A DNA stretch of 55,726 nucleotides, from positions 1-55,726 of the forward strand of contig JADHUC010000021.1 of assembly GCA_016784735.1 (NCBI GenBank). The letters run 5' to 3'. This document shows, in pieces, positions 25,610 through 35,208 of the stretch. The notes under the pieces were generated by a model. It saw nothing but the letters and a program-made list of their open reading frames with translations. It made no database searches and was not told where the DNA came from. The DNA is from Pirellulaceae bacterium. GTDB taxonomy: Bacteria; Planctomycetota; Planctomycetia; Pirellulales; Pirellulaceae. Each line of letters begins with the position of its first letter. Position 1 is the first letter of the stretch. Position numbers and translations under genes: made by a program.

Positions 25610-28600
25610 ATGACGAAGGCAAAGATGCGATCAACGCAGTTGTTGTATTGGGCGAGTGTCATCGCCATTTGGGCGATCGTGTGCGGCGCCGACGGATTGA
25701 TCGGTTCCGCGGCTGAGACGCAGAAGAAGCAGCTCACTGAGGAGATTGGAGTTCGCAGCGGCATCTGTGCTGTGCTTGGCCTGCCGAAAGGGGCGCAGCC
25801 TGACTTCATGACTGAGTTGTCTGCGGATAGCGAGTTGCTGGTCTTCTTTCAGTCTCCCAATCCAGACGAAGTGCTCGCTGTGCGCAAGACCGCGGAAGCT
25901 GCCGGGTTGCTTGGGAAAAACGTATTTGCCGCAAAAGGCGGTTACGCTCGGATTCACCTGGCTGACAACCTGGTGGGCACGATTTTCGTATCGTCTCAGG
26001 CCGATGAGACGGTGCCCGAGCAAGAGCTGCTTCGCGTGTTGCATCCGGAGGGAAGGGTAATTCTCGGCAAAAAGGAAATCGTCAAGCCGTTTCCCGATGG
26101 CATCGACGATTGGAGTCATCCCTATCACGGTCCGGACAACAACCCCTTGTCCGCCGATCGCGTCGTGCGCTATCCCTACCGCACACAATTCATCTCCTAT
26201 CCCAAGTTCTCTCCCATGCCCCAACAGACGGTCATCGCCGGTGGAAGGATCTACAAGGCGTTCGGCAATCTTGCTCACAGGACGAATCAGAACGATGTCC
26301 TCAATACACTGATGTGCATTAACGCCTACAACGGCGCGATTCTGTGGAAGCGAAATCTGAAAGAGGGTTTCCTCGTCCATCGCAACACGATGATCGCCAC
26401 GGACAAGGCCCTCTACATCGCTGACGATGAATCCTGCCAGATGCTCGACGCCCAAACGGGAGAACTGCGCCGGGAGATCGTCGTGCCCGAAGGAATCTCC
26501 GACGGCCCCGTGTGGAAGTGGATGGCCTTGGAGGGCGGCGTGCTGTACGCACTGGTCGGTGGCCAGGAAGTCAAGTCGCCGCGGACTCCTTCCCGTGAAC
26601 CCGGCATTGGTCACTGGGGTTGGGGAGACTGGCCCGGATACAAATTTGAAGACCCCAAGACCAATCCGGCCTTTGGACGGACGTTCGTGGCCATTGATCC
26701 CAAGACCGGAAGACTGCTCTGGCACCATCGCGACGAGGCGTACATCGACGGTCGGGGAGTCGCCATGCACAGCGGCCGGATCTACTTCTACGTCCCCGGG
26801 CGTTTCCTGGCCTGCTTGGACACGTCAAGTGGCGAAGTGCGTTGGAAGAACTCGGATTCGAATCTGCTCGCCGCAATCGGGGAGAATTTGGCCAAGAATC
26901 ATTATTCCACCGGTTACACAACGACCAACTATCTCAAGTGCAATGATGATTACCTGGTGATGGCCGGTCCCCAGAGGTCGAAACTGGTCGTTATCTCGGC
27001 CCGAGACGGCAAACTGTTGTGGGAAAACGATGAAAGGCAGATCCGTTCCGGACGGATTCCTTATACTTTCCAGCACGTGCTGCTTCGTGACGACGCTCTC
27101 TACGCGGCCCTGAGCCAGGACATCATCAAGTTCGACTACCCGACGGGGAAGGAGTTGGGACGGTTCAGCGTTCGGCGGTTCGATTGCACACGGATAAACG
27201 GCACGGCGGACGGCATCTTCGGCCGGACGACCAACGGCAGCGTCCGCCTGGATGTCGCCTCCGGTTCCGCGCACCACATGGCGACCATGCGGCCGCCTTG
27301 CCAGGATGGAGTTGTTCCCGCGGCCGGGCATCTCTACTTGGGGCCCTGGATGTGCGGCTGTGCCTTGTCCATTTATGGGAACGTTTGCCTTTCGCCGGCC
27401 GGTCAAGCCGAGGTCACAGCGGAGGCAGGTGACACGCGGCCGGAGGCCGGTGTTGGCGACCAGACGCAAGTCGAGAAGCTAGAGGCCAACCCAGGCGATT
27501 GGCCGACCTACTTGGGCGACAACCAAGGAGCGAGCGTTACACCGATCGCGATCGCCAAAAAGGTCCATCATCAATGGACGTTTCGGCCGCCATCCGCCGA
27601 GCGAATTACCGCACCCGTGACGGCGGGCGAGTCCGTCTTCTTCGGCGACGAGAGCGGTACGTTGTGGGCCCTGCGCGCCGAAGAGGGCACCGTTCAATGG
27701 AAAGCGTACACCGGCGGGGCCATCTGCTTCCCACCGGCGATTTGGCGCGGGCGCCTCTATGCAGGCTCGTCCGACGGCTACGTCTACGCGATGGAGGCCG
27801 CAACCGGGCGACGATTATGGCGATTTCGCGCTGCTCCGGTGGAACGACGCATTCCCGTTTACGGCAAACTGATTTCCACGTGGCCGTTGGCAGGCGGCGT
27901 GGTGGTGGCCGACGGGAACGCGTCATCCGACGGAGTCGATCCCAGCGGCGTGGTCTACGCGGCCGCCGGCATCGCGGACTACGATGGCACGCACGTCTAT
28001 GCCCTGGACGCCGTCTCGGGAAAGGTGATCTGGCACAACGACACATCAGGCACGATCTCGCAGACGGTCCGCAGCGGCATCAGCCTTCAGGGAAGCCTGA
28101 GTATCCAGAATGGCCAGCTTGCCTTCTGTGGCGGTACCGTCTATCCCACGGCCCGATACGAACTGCGAACCGGCCAATGCCTGAACGAGCCCTCGGATGA
28201 GATCCGATCGCAACGGCCAAACGCCTTCAGCGCCTACTTTCCGCACTACGGGCAGTTCATGTCACTTTCACACCGTCTCGCCGATGGAAGCGTACTCAGC
28301 TACCAGGCCAGCCCGCAAGGCGATCGACACACGCGGCTGTCGCTGTTGAGGTCGAAAGCGGCTCCGAAACCGGGGGCCGATAGCACCACGGTGCGGCGTG
28401 CTGGGCCACAGCAGGCCAGCGTCTGGCAGGATGGATCTGGGCGGCGCTTTAATGCGTTCGTCATCTCGCCAGCCGTCATGCTGGCAGCCTCCCAGGACGC
28501 CGGCGGCGAGCATCCCACGCTAAACGCTATCGACATCGGCACGGGCCGACAGGTTTGGCGGGAACAGCTTGCCACACGCGCGGTGAAAGGCGGGCTGGCA

Positions 28601-28678
28601 GTCAACCACCACGAACAGATTTTCGTCTCGCTGGCCAGCGGACAGCTCCATTGCTACGCCGAAGGGTCAGGCGAATGA
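25610..28678 (+). CDS. Exported PQQ beta-propeller protein with degenerate methyltransferase-like N-terminus
   Basis: 1022 residues from the ATG at 25610, which has AGGAGA at the right distance and begins a membrane signal (STQLLYWASVIAIWAIVCGA). The longer upstream reading is rejected because it runs through remnants of other genes. Residues about 40-150 align with the methyltransferase-like region of the paralogs at 1-4506 and 37952-41095, but the glycine-rich motif is lost (AVLGLPKGAQPD) while LRVLHPEGRVIL remains. The remainder is PQQ-type propeller blades in two halves (CINAYNGAILWKRNL, AIDPKTGRLLWHHRD, VYAMEAATGRRLWRFRAAP, TGRQVWREQLATRAVKG). Probable exported propeller; function unknown. 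An M28-like peptidase gene follows after 130 bp. Confidence 0.87.
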   Translation: MTKAKMRSTQLLYWASVIAIWAIVCGADGLIGSAAETQKKQLTEEIGVRSGICAVLGLPKGAQPDFMTELSADSELLVFFQSPNPDEVLAVRKTAEAAGLLGKNVFAAKGGYARIHLADNLVGTIFVSSQADETVPEQELLRVLHPEGRVILGKKEIVKPFPDGIDDWSHPYHGPDNNPLSADRVVRYPYRTQFISYPKFSPMPQQTVIAGGRIYKAFGNLAHRTNQNDVLNTLMCINAYNGAILWKRNLKEGFLVHRNTMIATDKALYIADDESCQMLDAQTGELRREIVVPEGISDGPVWKWMALEGGVLYALVGGQEVKSPRTPSREPGIGHWGWGDWPGYKFEDPKTNPAFGRTFVAIDPKTGRLLWHHRDEAYIDGRGVAMHSGRIYFYVPGRFLACLDTSSGEVRWKNSDSNLLAAIGENLAKNHYSTGYTTTNYLKCNDDYLVMAGPQRSKLVVISARDGKLLWENDERQIRSGRIPYTFQHVLLRDDALYAALSQDIIKFDYPTGKELGRFSVRRFDCTRINGTADGIFGRTTNGSVRLDVASGSAHHMATMRPPCQDGVVPAAGHLYLGPWMCGCALSIYGNVCLSPAGQAEVTAEAGDTRPEAGVGDQTQVEKLEANPGDWPTYLGDNQGASVTPIAIAKKVHHQWTFRPPSAERITAPVTAGESVFFGDESGTLWALRAEEGTVQWKAYTGGAICFPPAIWRGRLYAGSSDGYVYAMEAATGRRLWRFRAAPVERRIPVYGKLISTWPLAGGVVVADGNASSDGVDPSGVVYAAAGIADYDGTHVYALDAVSGKVIWHNDTSGTISQTVRSGISLQGSLSIQNGQLAFCGGTVYPTARYELRTGQCLNEPSDEIRSQRPNAFSAYFPHYGQFMSLSHRLADGSVLSYQASPQGDRHTRLSLLRSKAAPKPGADSTTVRRAGPQQASVWQDGSGRRFNAFVISPAVMLAASQDAGGEHPTLNAIDIGTGRQVWREQLATRAVKGGLAVNHHEQIFVSLASGQLHCYAEGSGE

Positions 28679-28808
28679 ACAAAAGGCGTGGCTTATGATT
28701 TTGCCCGCCAATCATTTTGCCCGAATAAGACAAGGCAAAATCATGTGTGGGCAAAATCATTGCAGCCGTTAGCCAGTGAATTCTCAAATCTAACGAACGG
28801 ATCGAACG
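28679..28808. repeat. Cluster of four alternating ATTTTGCCC motifs forming nested hairpins
   Basis: The outer arms 28695-28706 (ATGATTTTGCCC) and 28749-28760 are perfect 12-bp complements. An inner pair, 28714-28721 and 28734-28741 (ATTTTGCC/GGCAAAAT), nests within. It lies directly after the propeller gene and before the peptidase gene, so it could act in termination or mRNA stability. Motifs of this kind recur between planctomycete genes, in my recollection. Confidence 0.7.
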
Positions 28809-30770
28809 ATGTGGCGAGATTTCTACTCCAGGTTTGTGGGACAATTTGACGCCCAGCGGGCTTTGCGTCAGGCAGCCGAACAGAATCGTTTGGAGCGGTT
28901 CTTCACCTTTCCGAATTTCGAGGAATCGGCCAACCGTTGTGGCCGCGAACTGCAGGCGTCAGGTTTGGCCGACGTTGCAATCGAGAGCTTTCCGGCCGAT
29001 GGAACGACCTCGTGGTACGGATGGAGTTCGATGAAGGCCTGGGACGTGGAGGAAGCTCGTCTTTGGATGGTCGCTCCGCGCCGGGAACTGCTATGCGATT
29101 GGTCTGTCGTACCTGAATCGCTGGTTATGTATTCCGGTCCCTGCGACGTGGAAGCAGAAATCGTCGGGTGGGATGGTGAGGAGAACGCCGACCTGACTGG
29201 AAGGATCCCGTTCACTCGCCATCGCATCAACGACGTGTACCCACAGATGCGTGCCAAGGGCGCACGGGGAATCCTGTCTGATTTTCTCGGCACGCTTCCC
29301 GGCGTTCGCGATCCGTTCGATCTGCCAGATGACGTTCGTTGGGAGAACAGTGCATTGCGGCCGGCGGCGGGTGAATGCTGGGGCTTCATGCTCACGCCGC
29401 GCAAGGGCGAGATGCTCCGCGGTCTCTTGCGCGAGGGCGCGGTGCGCGTCCGCGCGGAGATCAACAGCCGCGTCTACGATGGAGCGTTCCACAGTGCCAC
29501 CGGCGTCATCCCTGGGGCCGAGGAGCCGGAGAAGGAAATCCTCTTCGTATCGCATTTGTACGAACCGGGGGCCAATGACAATGCTTCGGGCGTTGGGGTC
29601 GGACTCGAATTGGCCCGTAGCCTAAATGCCGCCATCAACTTGGGCGTCGTGCCCCGACCACACCGGAGTATTCGATTCCTGTTCAACTGGGAAGGATACG
29701 GCCTGTACGCTTGGATGCACAAACATGCCGACCGAGTTCCGGATCTCCTGGGCGGCTTGAACATCGACGAGATCGGCGTGGATCAAGCCAAGGGCGCTTC
29801 GGTGTTACATCTGTTCATGCCTCCGGCATCGAATCCATCGTGTACCGGTCATCTACTCGCGCACCTGTGCGAGGAAATCCTATCGCCCAACATCCGCTGG
29901 AAAGCCGTCGCCGATAGGGCAGAGATCATCAACGATACGATTACCTCCGATCCGAATATGGATATCCCCGTACCCTGTTTAATCCAATACCCCTCGCACA
30001 ACTACCATTCTTCAGCCGATCGCCTGGAGACGCTCAGTGCGGAGGTGATGGAGTGCATCGGGCTAGTGAGTGCGACGCAGCTCTATTTCCTTGCCGACAG
30101 CGGTCCGGAAGCCGCCCGCTGGCTTGCCCAAGTCGTGGCGGGAACCAACCGCGAACAGTGGCACAGCGCCCAATTACAGTTGCTCAGCGGCTGCTGGCCC
30201 TTCGATCTATCGCGTACGCGGCAGTGGTTCATCGAACAGGCGAATCTATCCATCGCTTCCGTGGAACGCTTCGAACTGCCGGCCTCGGACGTTGCGTCAA
30301 CTCAAGAGGAGCTGCAGCTTGCGGTCACCGCTTGGTGCGAGCAAATCCAAGTCGCTTTCCCAACCGCGTCGCCTCGGAATCTGCCGGATGCTATCCATCA
30401 GAGAGTGAATACCATGGTGTTGGAGCGCACGACCAAAGGAACTCCGAAAGCCTGGAGCATCGCCCACGAGTCTCCGGAAGACGAGCGCAAGTACCGAGAA
30501 CTCCTTTACCAAAACAACCTCGATCTTCTCTTCCACCGAATCCTCTATTGGGCCGACGGTACACGCTCCTTGAATGAAATCATCGAACGTCTCGAATTCG
30601 AGATGATGTATCTCGCGAGCGACACGACCATCTCGCGAACGTCATCCGGATTTGCCATCGAAGAAAACGTCTCACCAGAACTCAACGTGGAAGCGGTGCT
30701 CGCACTGGTCGACAGAATCGTGGCAAGTGGGTACTTGAGAGTGAAACAAGAACACGCAGGACCAAGCTAA
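28809..30770 (+). CDS. M28-like zinc aminopeptidase family protein (DUF4910-like), cytoplasmic
   Basis: 653 residues with no signal peptide, unlike most neighbours. The M28 core lies at about residues 240-415. SHLYEPGANDNASGVG carries the His and Asp zinc ligands, FNWEGYGLYAW the Glu region, GGLNIDEIGVD another acidic ligand, and HNYHSSADRLETL the final His. The N-terminal 220 residues hold a PA-like insert (MYSGPCDVEAEIVGWDG, then MRAKGARGILSD). The C-terminal 150 residues are helical and end in a winged-helix-like stretch (ILYWADGTRSLNEIIERLEF). The layout resembles DUF4910 aminopeptidases. Role: probably removal of N-terminal amino acids or processing of amino-acid conjugates; the substrate is unknown. 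There is no good Shine-Dalgarno. Confidence 0.8.
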   Translation: MWRDFYSRFVGQFDAQRALRQAAEQNRLERFFTFPNFEESANRCGRELQASGLADVAIESFPADGTTSWYGWSSMKAWDVEEARLWMVAPRRELLCDWSVVPESLVMYSGPCDVEAEIVGWDGEENADLTGRIPFTRHRINDVYPQMRAKGARGILSDFLGTLPGVRDPFDLPDDVRWENSALRPAAGECWGFMLTPRKGEMLRGLLREGAVRVRAEINSRVYDGAFHSATGVIPGAEEPEKEILFVSHLYEPGANDNASGVGVGLELARSLNAAINLGVVPRPHRSIRFLFNWEGYGLYAWMHKHADRVPDLLGGLNIDEIGVDQAKGASVLHLFMPPASNPSCTGHLLAHLCEEILSPNIRWKAVADRAEIINDTITSDPNMDIPVPCLIQYPSHNYHSSADRLETLSAEVMECIGLVSATQLYFLADSGPEAARWLAQVVAGTNREQWHSAQLQLLSGCWPFDLSRTRQWFIEQANLSIASVERFELPASDVASTQEELQLAVTAWCEQIQVAFPTASPRNLPDAIHQRVNTMVLERTTKGTPKAWSIAHESPEDERKYRELLYQNNLDLLFHRILYWADGTRSLNEIIERLEFEMMYLASDTTISRTSSGFAIEENVSPELNVEAVLALVDRIVASGYLRVKQEHAGPS

Positions 30771-30791
30771 CATGGAACGAGTTGGCCGCAC

Positions 30792-32078
30792 TCAAGGAAG
30801 CGACCAGCAAATCAGATTCTCGTTGCCTTTGACCAGAATGCGCCTTCCCACCAGAGCCGGATGTGCCCATGCACGGCCGCTGGGATCGACGGGATACTCG
30901 GCCAGATAGTCTAGACCTGTTGCGGTCGGTTTGGCGAAGATCAGCTTCCCGTCGGATGTTTGTATTGCCAGCAAGTTTTCCACGACCAGTAGTGCCGCGT
31001 TCTTGGCAAATCGGCCCTCGCCTTGCCAGAGCGTCTCGCCCGTGTTGGCATCGACGCAGAACAGGTGCCCGGATTTCATGCGGGAAAGGCCGAACAGCTT
31101 GCCGTCGAGCAGGACGGGCGAACTCATGTGAAGCTGCACCGCTTTGTTTTCCCAAATTCTCTCTACGGTCGCTACTCCGTCGCCTCGGCCCGGGCGGAGC
31201 GCTACGGTTGGTTGCCCGATGCCTCCGGTAATGATCGCGCCACGGTGCCCGAGAGGCGTGATGACGTTCTGCGTGCTGAAGGTGGGAAACGGTTCGCGCC
31301 AGAGGATCTTGCCGCTGTCGATGTCGATGCCCGCAACAAACTTGGAAACCGGTGTTACAATCTGCCTGGTGCCGGCCAGAGAAACAATGATCGGCGAACC
31401 ATATCCCGGACCATCGCCATCGTACTCCCATTGCTGCTGACCGGTGTCAGCGTCCAGGGCGTACATCGCGCCGTCACGGTCATGCCCGACGTGAACGATG
31501 CAGAGACTGCCATCGACCAGCGGCGACATCGACGTCCCGCAAGAGGGCGCTGGTTTCGAAAACCGACCTTCAAAGGTCTTCCGCCACAGCAGGTTCCCTC
31601 TTTGTGCTTCGAAACACGACAGAATGTTACCGATCCCGAGTGTGTAAAGTTTCCCCCGAGCGACCACAGGCGTCGATTTGGGGCCGATTCCGTGAGACGC
31701 CGCAGCAGAATGAACCGCACCGGCAGCCGGGTAACTGGCGTGCCACAAGATTCTACCCGACTCCAATTCCAGGCAGCGGACATGTTCTTCGTCATCTTGC
31801 CGGCTGAGTTGATACACGTGCCCGTCGGCGACCACTGGTGATGAATAACCGTCACCGACTTTCACGGACCATTGCTTGTCAAGCGATTCAGGCCAGACGT
31901 CAGGAATCGAAAATCCGACAACTACCCCATCACGATTCGGCCCTCTCCATTGCGGCCAATCGCCAGCGGCACTTGACTGCAGTGTTGGCTCCATGGCGAC
32001 GACCGCATCAACCGCATTTAGGACAGCAAACGCCAGCAAGAAGCGGCCAATCAAGGTCCAGGCAGTCCCTACCAACAT
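30792..32078 (-). CDS. Exported PQQ-type beta-propeller protein (single propeller, about 428 aa)
   Basis: The frame stays open far upstream, but that part is antisense to the gene at 32188. I therefore choose the ATG at 32078, which starts an export signal (MLVGTAWTLIGRFLLAFAVL, cut near AVDAVVA). The mature part opens with DWPQWRGPNRDGV, the common start of planctomycete PQQ-like propellers, followed by blades such as CLELESGRILWHASYP, ALDADTGQQQWEYDG, GIDIDSGKILWREPF and CVDANTGETLWQGEG. It lacks the methyltransferase-like domain of the four larger paralogs in this window. No strong Shine-Dalgarno is visible, so the exact start is uncertain. Likely an outer-membrane or periplasmic propeller; function unknown. 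Confidence 0.88.
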   Translation of the reverse strand: MLVGTAWTLIGRFLLAFAVLNAVDAVVAMEPTLQSSAAGDWPQWRGPNRDGVVVGFSIPDVWPESLDKQWSVKVGDGYSSPVVADGHVYQLSRQDDEEHVRCLELESGRILWHASYPAAGAVHSAAASHGIGPKSTPVVARGKLYTLGIGNILSCFEAQRGNLLWRKTFEGRFSKPAPSCGTSMSPLVDGSLCIVHVGHDRDGAMYALDADTGQQQWEYDGDGPGYGSPIIVSLAGTRQIVTPVSKFVAGIDIDSGKILWREPFPTFSTQNVITPLGHRGAIITGGIGQPTVALRPGRGDGVATVERIWENKAVQLHMSSPVLLDGKLFGLSRMKSGHLFCVDANTGETLWQGEGRFAKNAALLVVENLLAIQTSDGKLIFAKPTATGLDYLAEYPVDPSGRAWAHPALVGRRILVKGNENLICWSLP

Positions 32079-32187
32079 ACGTGCCAAGACGGCGAAAGAC
32101 TGACGTATTCTCCCGAACGGTTTCTGGATCTTCAAGTCTGAGAGGATACAATGGAGCTGCAATTCCATCACTGAAGGAGATATGCGC
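32079..32187. promoter_or_regulatory. Divergent promoter spacer
   Basis: 109 bases separate the leftward propeller gene and the rightward secreted-protein gene, so both promoters should lie here. AAGGAG at 32174-32179 sits eight bases before the ATG at 32188 and decides that start over the ATG at 32182. I see no convincing -35/-10 pair. Confidence 0.45.
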
Positions 32188-33576
32188 ATGATGCCACCCG
32201 CAACGATAACGGTTTGGATTTCGGTAATTGCAGTTCTTCTATCGGTTGCCCGAGGAAGTGAGGAGCCAAGTGTTTCGGCAACTATCACCCCCTCACGACC
32301 GAACACGGCGGAAGGCATTGTAGCAACAGAAGATTCGCCGGTCACCACTCGTGTGCCCTCTGAGGATGGGCAACGGTCAGAAGATGTGCCGCACGACTTC
32401 GTCATCTCCATCGACGAACCAATGTGGCGCAAGTGGGGATTCGAGTACCCAGTCACATACGTTTTCCGCGTCTCGGACATTTCTCGAAAGACGACCGTAC
32501 TCCGTCGCAGTGCGGATTCGGAGCCGTGGAGACCGTTGGAGCGAAAGACTTCCGAAGACTTCTTCAACGGCGATGAATGCGTGCGTTTTGAGCCGGACAA
32601 GATGAGAGCGTATGTCTCGGTCGGTTTTGGGAAGACCAACCTTATACGACTTCAGTTCGTTGATGCCGGTACGGTGACGTTTGACGAAGCGGCAAAATAC
32701 TATGACGCCCGAAAGGCAGCGTATACGCTATCGAACGACAACTGGGGCAGAAAAAGCGGCGCCAATCCAGGTGCCCCGTGGCGAGGAATCACCGACGATG
32801 CCTCGGACAAGTACCAGGCTTCGGTCCACGCCTGCCGGATGTACCATCTTCCGGTGTCCATCGGTGTCAATAGTCGCATGTACGGCAAGCAAGCCATTTG
32901 GGAACGGATGCAGGAAGAACTGGATCGTGGTGACCGCAGTTGGGAGCCCGTGGTCCACACACGGCGTCACCCTGGCAGTGTGAAGACTTATAGCGCGGAC
33001 GGATACTCGCAGGAAATCGTCGGCTGCAGCGACGACATCCTGCAGAACCTCCGCAGTATCCCTTACGGGCAGCACGTTTTTGAGTTCATTCTGCCATACG
33101 GGTACCAAGACGACGCGGTGGAGCGAGCGGCCGCAGGGGAGTTCTTATTCGTCCGCGATTGGGACGGCCGCGACCACCCCACAAGCATCGACTACGTGCC
33201 ATGGAATTCCGAGCACCGGTACTACGGGATCGGTGGCTTCCAGACGAAATCCTACGATCCCGTCATGGAGGCTCGCCGGCCCAAGGGGCGATACTACGCC
33301 AAGGACGTCGCCGTTCTGAACGAGGCGTTCGACGCGGTGTACCGGCAGGGTGGCATCTTCTATGCCATGTGGCACGCCGACCGATACGAAAACAGCGTGC
33401 TCTACGATTCCCGGTCGGGCGTGGACGGCGTGGCCGGATCAACGCTGATGCAGCACTTCGCCCACGTGGCCAATCGACGCGACGTTTGGTACGTGGCTAA
33501 TGGCTGGCTGTACAGCTATCGCTACGTTGCCCAGCATGCGAAGGTGGACGGTGCTGTTCAAGAATCCCAGCCGTGA
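32188..33576 (+). CDS. Secreted protein with possible NodB-like (polysaccharide deacetylase) fold
   Basis: 462 residues. The ATG at 32188 has AAGGAG at eight bases and starts a signal peptide (ITVWISVIAVLLSVARG). After a low-complexity linker (residues about 25-70) comes a beta-rich domain, then from about 180 a region that looks like a divergent NodB barrel: YTLSNDNWGRK, HACRMYHLPVSIGVN, WEPVVHTRRHPGS, ILPYGYQDD and FYAMWHADRYE near the end. The His-Thr-Arg-Arg-His stretch recalls the H(S/T)xxH metal site of polysaccharide deacetylases, with one residue fewer conserved than usual. I am not sure of the family. A role on glycans or the envelope is inferred from neighbours only. Confidence 0.6.
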   Translation: MMPPATITVWISVIAVLLSVARGSEEPSVSATITPSRPNTAEGIVATEDSPVTTRVPSEDGQRSEDVPHDFVISIDEPMWRKWGFEYPVTYVFRVSDISRKTTVLRRSADSEPWRPLERKTSEDFFNGDECVRFEPDKMRAYVSVGFGKTNLIRLQFVDAGTVTFDEAAKYYDARKAAYTLSNDNWGRKSGANPGAPWRGITDDASDKYQASVHACRMYHLPVSIGVNSRMYGKQAIWERMQEELDRGDRSWEPVVHTRRHPGSVKTYSADGYSQEIVGCSDDILQNLRSIPYGQHVFEFILPYGYQDDAVERAAAGEFLFVRDWDGRDHPTSIDYVPWNSEHRYYGIGGFQTKSYDPVMEARRPKGRYYAKDVAVLNEAFDAVYRQGGIFYAMWHADRYENSVLYDSRSGVDGVAGSTLMQHFAHVANRRDVWYVANGWLYSYRYVAQHAKVDGAVQESQP

Positions 33577-33863
33577 GAACTTAACCCGGCTTCGTACTGC
33601 CGGGTCGTCCACAGTGTGCCACTGCTTTGAACTGATTCGGCTTTGTATGCCCATGGAGGCACCACAGTTCAAAGCAGTGCGGCCGACGTCGTAGCCATGC
33701 GTGCGCGTTTTCCTTGCCCAACGGCACTGCTTTCGATTGTGGTAAGCATTGCCAAGTGGGCGGCTTCCCCCAATCGAGAGCAGTGGCACACACACGGCGA
33801 CTTCCCAACCGATCCGGCCGACAAAGCCAAATTCCGCAAATGGCGTGACGGAGCCGATCCGAG
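33577..33863. repeat. Convergent intergenic region with a second inverted pair of CACTGCT hairpins
   Basis: Element 1: arms 33620-33634 and 33665-33679 with a 30-nt loop and inner stem TTGAACTG. Element 2: arms 33725-33739 and 33771-33785 with a 31-nt loop, inner stem TTCGATTG and one G-U type mismatch. The CACTGCT/AGCAGTG outer stem, opposite orientation and outward GCACAC tails match the pair at 14036-14190. The region lies between two convergent genes. Confidence 0.85.
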
Positions 33864-35165
33864 CTACCTATCGAGCACTGCCAAGTGGCTGTCCGTGCAA
33901 TTGCGTACCCACCCGTTCAATGTTTCTCTGGCCTCTTGCTCCTTCCCCGCGGCGAGCAAAGCTAAGACCTTGGCTTCCAGCAAACGCTGATTGCCGAACG
34001 CCGCGGCTTCGATCCTCTCGCAGACGCCTCGACTGCACTTCACCTGATTCGTGCGAGCAAAGACTTCACCGTTTAACAAAGGCAGCGGTGTGTGCGTGCC
34101 ACCCATGTACAAGGGGAACGACAGTCCTCGGGCGGGCAACGAGACCCAGACGCGTGTGAGCATATCGGGGTGAGTCCGGTTTATCTCGACCGACATTCCG
34201 GCGATGGACGTATTGAAGCAGACCGACGGATCTCGCGATACGTTGTGGAATGTGGCGAAGTCGATGAGCGACTCCGCGCGTTCGAGGATCTTGGATGCGT
34301 TCGAATCTTGCCGCGCACTGAAATAGGCCTTCTTCGTGTGGTACGCGTGCGTGACTTGATCCGAGTTGTTGCTCACCTCCAACCGCTTGCCATCGGCGTC
34401 GACGAACAGCCAATGCGTGCCAGTCTTTGCGCCACCGGCGTAATACCCATTGGACACAAACTGCTCGATGATACGCAGCGCGTCCTCGCAGGTGGTCGCC
34501 CGTTCGGCGATGTGGCGCAGCAAGAACGTGTTCATCAAGCCGCGATACTTTGCCCGACCCATCGGCAGCCCACCCATGTCGGCCGATCCGGCGAGGCCCT
34601 TGTCATTGACCATCATCATGCAAGCGATCACGCTCGCGTCGCTGACCGCGATGAACTTGTTTACTCCCTCGACCGCACTGTCCAGCACAAACACGCACTG
34701 CTTCTTCGGCGCGTTGTCGCGATTCTTGTGAAAGAAGATGCGATGGTCCACCGTAAACTCGGGCGACACGGCATACGAGGTACATTCGTCGTGAAGGAAT
34801 AGACCTCGATACACGTTGGCAACAAACGAGACATAGACCCGTTCGTCGACCTCGGCCGCGCGGGCGATCGCGCGGGCCTCGGTCAGCCAGTGCGGGGCGA
34901 ATTGCTGGACAAGTTCAACGAACCGATGGGATCGTTCAATCAGCGCGCCCGTCGCGATATCTTTGTTCTTCGCGACTGCCAGGTAGTATTTGTCCATGTC
35001 TTCCCGAATGGCCTCGCGATTGATCGTCCCCCACAGCGAACCGATCTGCTCCGGCGTTCCCGCAAGCGTCACGGTGTCGCTCCGGTTTTCGGCTTCGATG
35101 GGCCTAACATGCGAGAAGGCCGCCATGAAAAGCGTTGTCGCGAAGACGAGGCGCAGCACAGTCAT
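33864..35165 (-). CDS. Secreted C45-like acyltransferase/hydrolase family protein
   Basis: 433 residues from the ATG at 35165; a GTG two codons later is better spaced from the GGAG and equally possible. A signal peptide (VLRLVFATTLFMAAFSHVRP) leads into an Ntn-hydrolase-like fold of the C45 / acyl-CoA:6-aminopenicillanate acyltransferase type. Cys128 (HDECTSYAV) is the likely nucleophile, followed by the conserved RIFFHKNRDN. MMVNDKGLAGSADMGGLP and GTHWLFVDADGKRLEVSNN match later strands. In studied members the precursor self-cleaves before the Cys; here a Glu precedes it, so self-cleavage is uncertain. It follows the second sulfatase by 43 bp on the same strand. Substrate unknown, probably an amide. 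Confidence 0.78.
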   Translation of the reverse strand: MTVLRLVFATTLFMAAFSHVRPIEAENRSDTVTLAGTPEQIGSLWGTINREAIREDMDKYYLAVAKNKDIATGALIERSHRFVELVQQFAPHWLTEARAIARAAEVDERVYVSFVANVYRGLFLHDECTSYAVSPEFTVDHRIFFHKNRDNAPKKQCVFVLDSAVEGVNKFIAVSDASVIACMMMVNDKGLAGSADMGGLPMGRAKYRGLMNTFLLRHIAERATTCEDALRIIEQFVSNGYYAGGAKTGTHWLFVDADGKRLEVSNNSDQVTHAYHTKKAYFSARQDSNASKILERAESLIDFATFHNVSRDPSVCFNTSIAGMSVEINRTHPDMLTRVWVSLPARGLSFPLYMGGTHTPLPLLNGEVFARTNQVKCSRGVCERIEAAAFGNQRLLEAKVLALLAAGKEQEARETLNGWVRNCTDSHLAVLDR

Positions 35166-35208
35166 TTCTCCAGCTAGAGGTCCGTAGCCTTTTTCGGCCA
35201 GCACACGT

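Noticed and set aside
25631..26770. 379-codon frame antisense to the propeller gene at 25610
   Set aside because: It is fully covered by a well-supported gene on the plus strand; no signal, domain or Shine-Dalgarno was seen.
32079..32639. 187-codon extension of the small propeller gene
   Set aside because: It is antisense to the secreted protein gene at 32188 and lacks features of the family.
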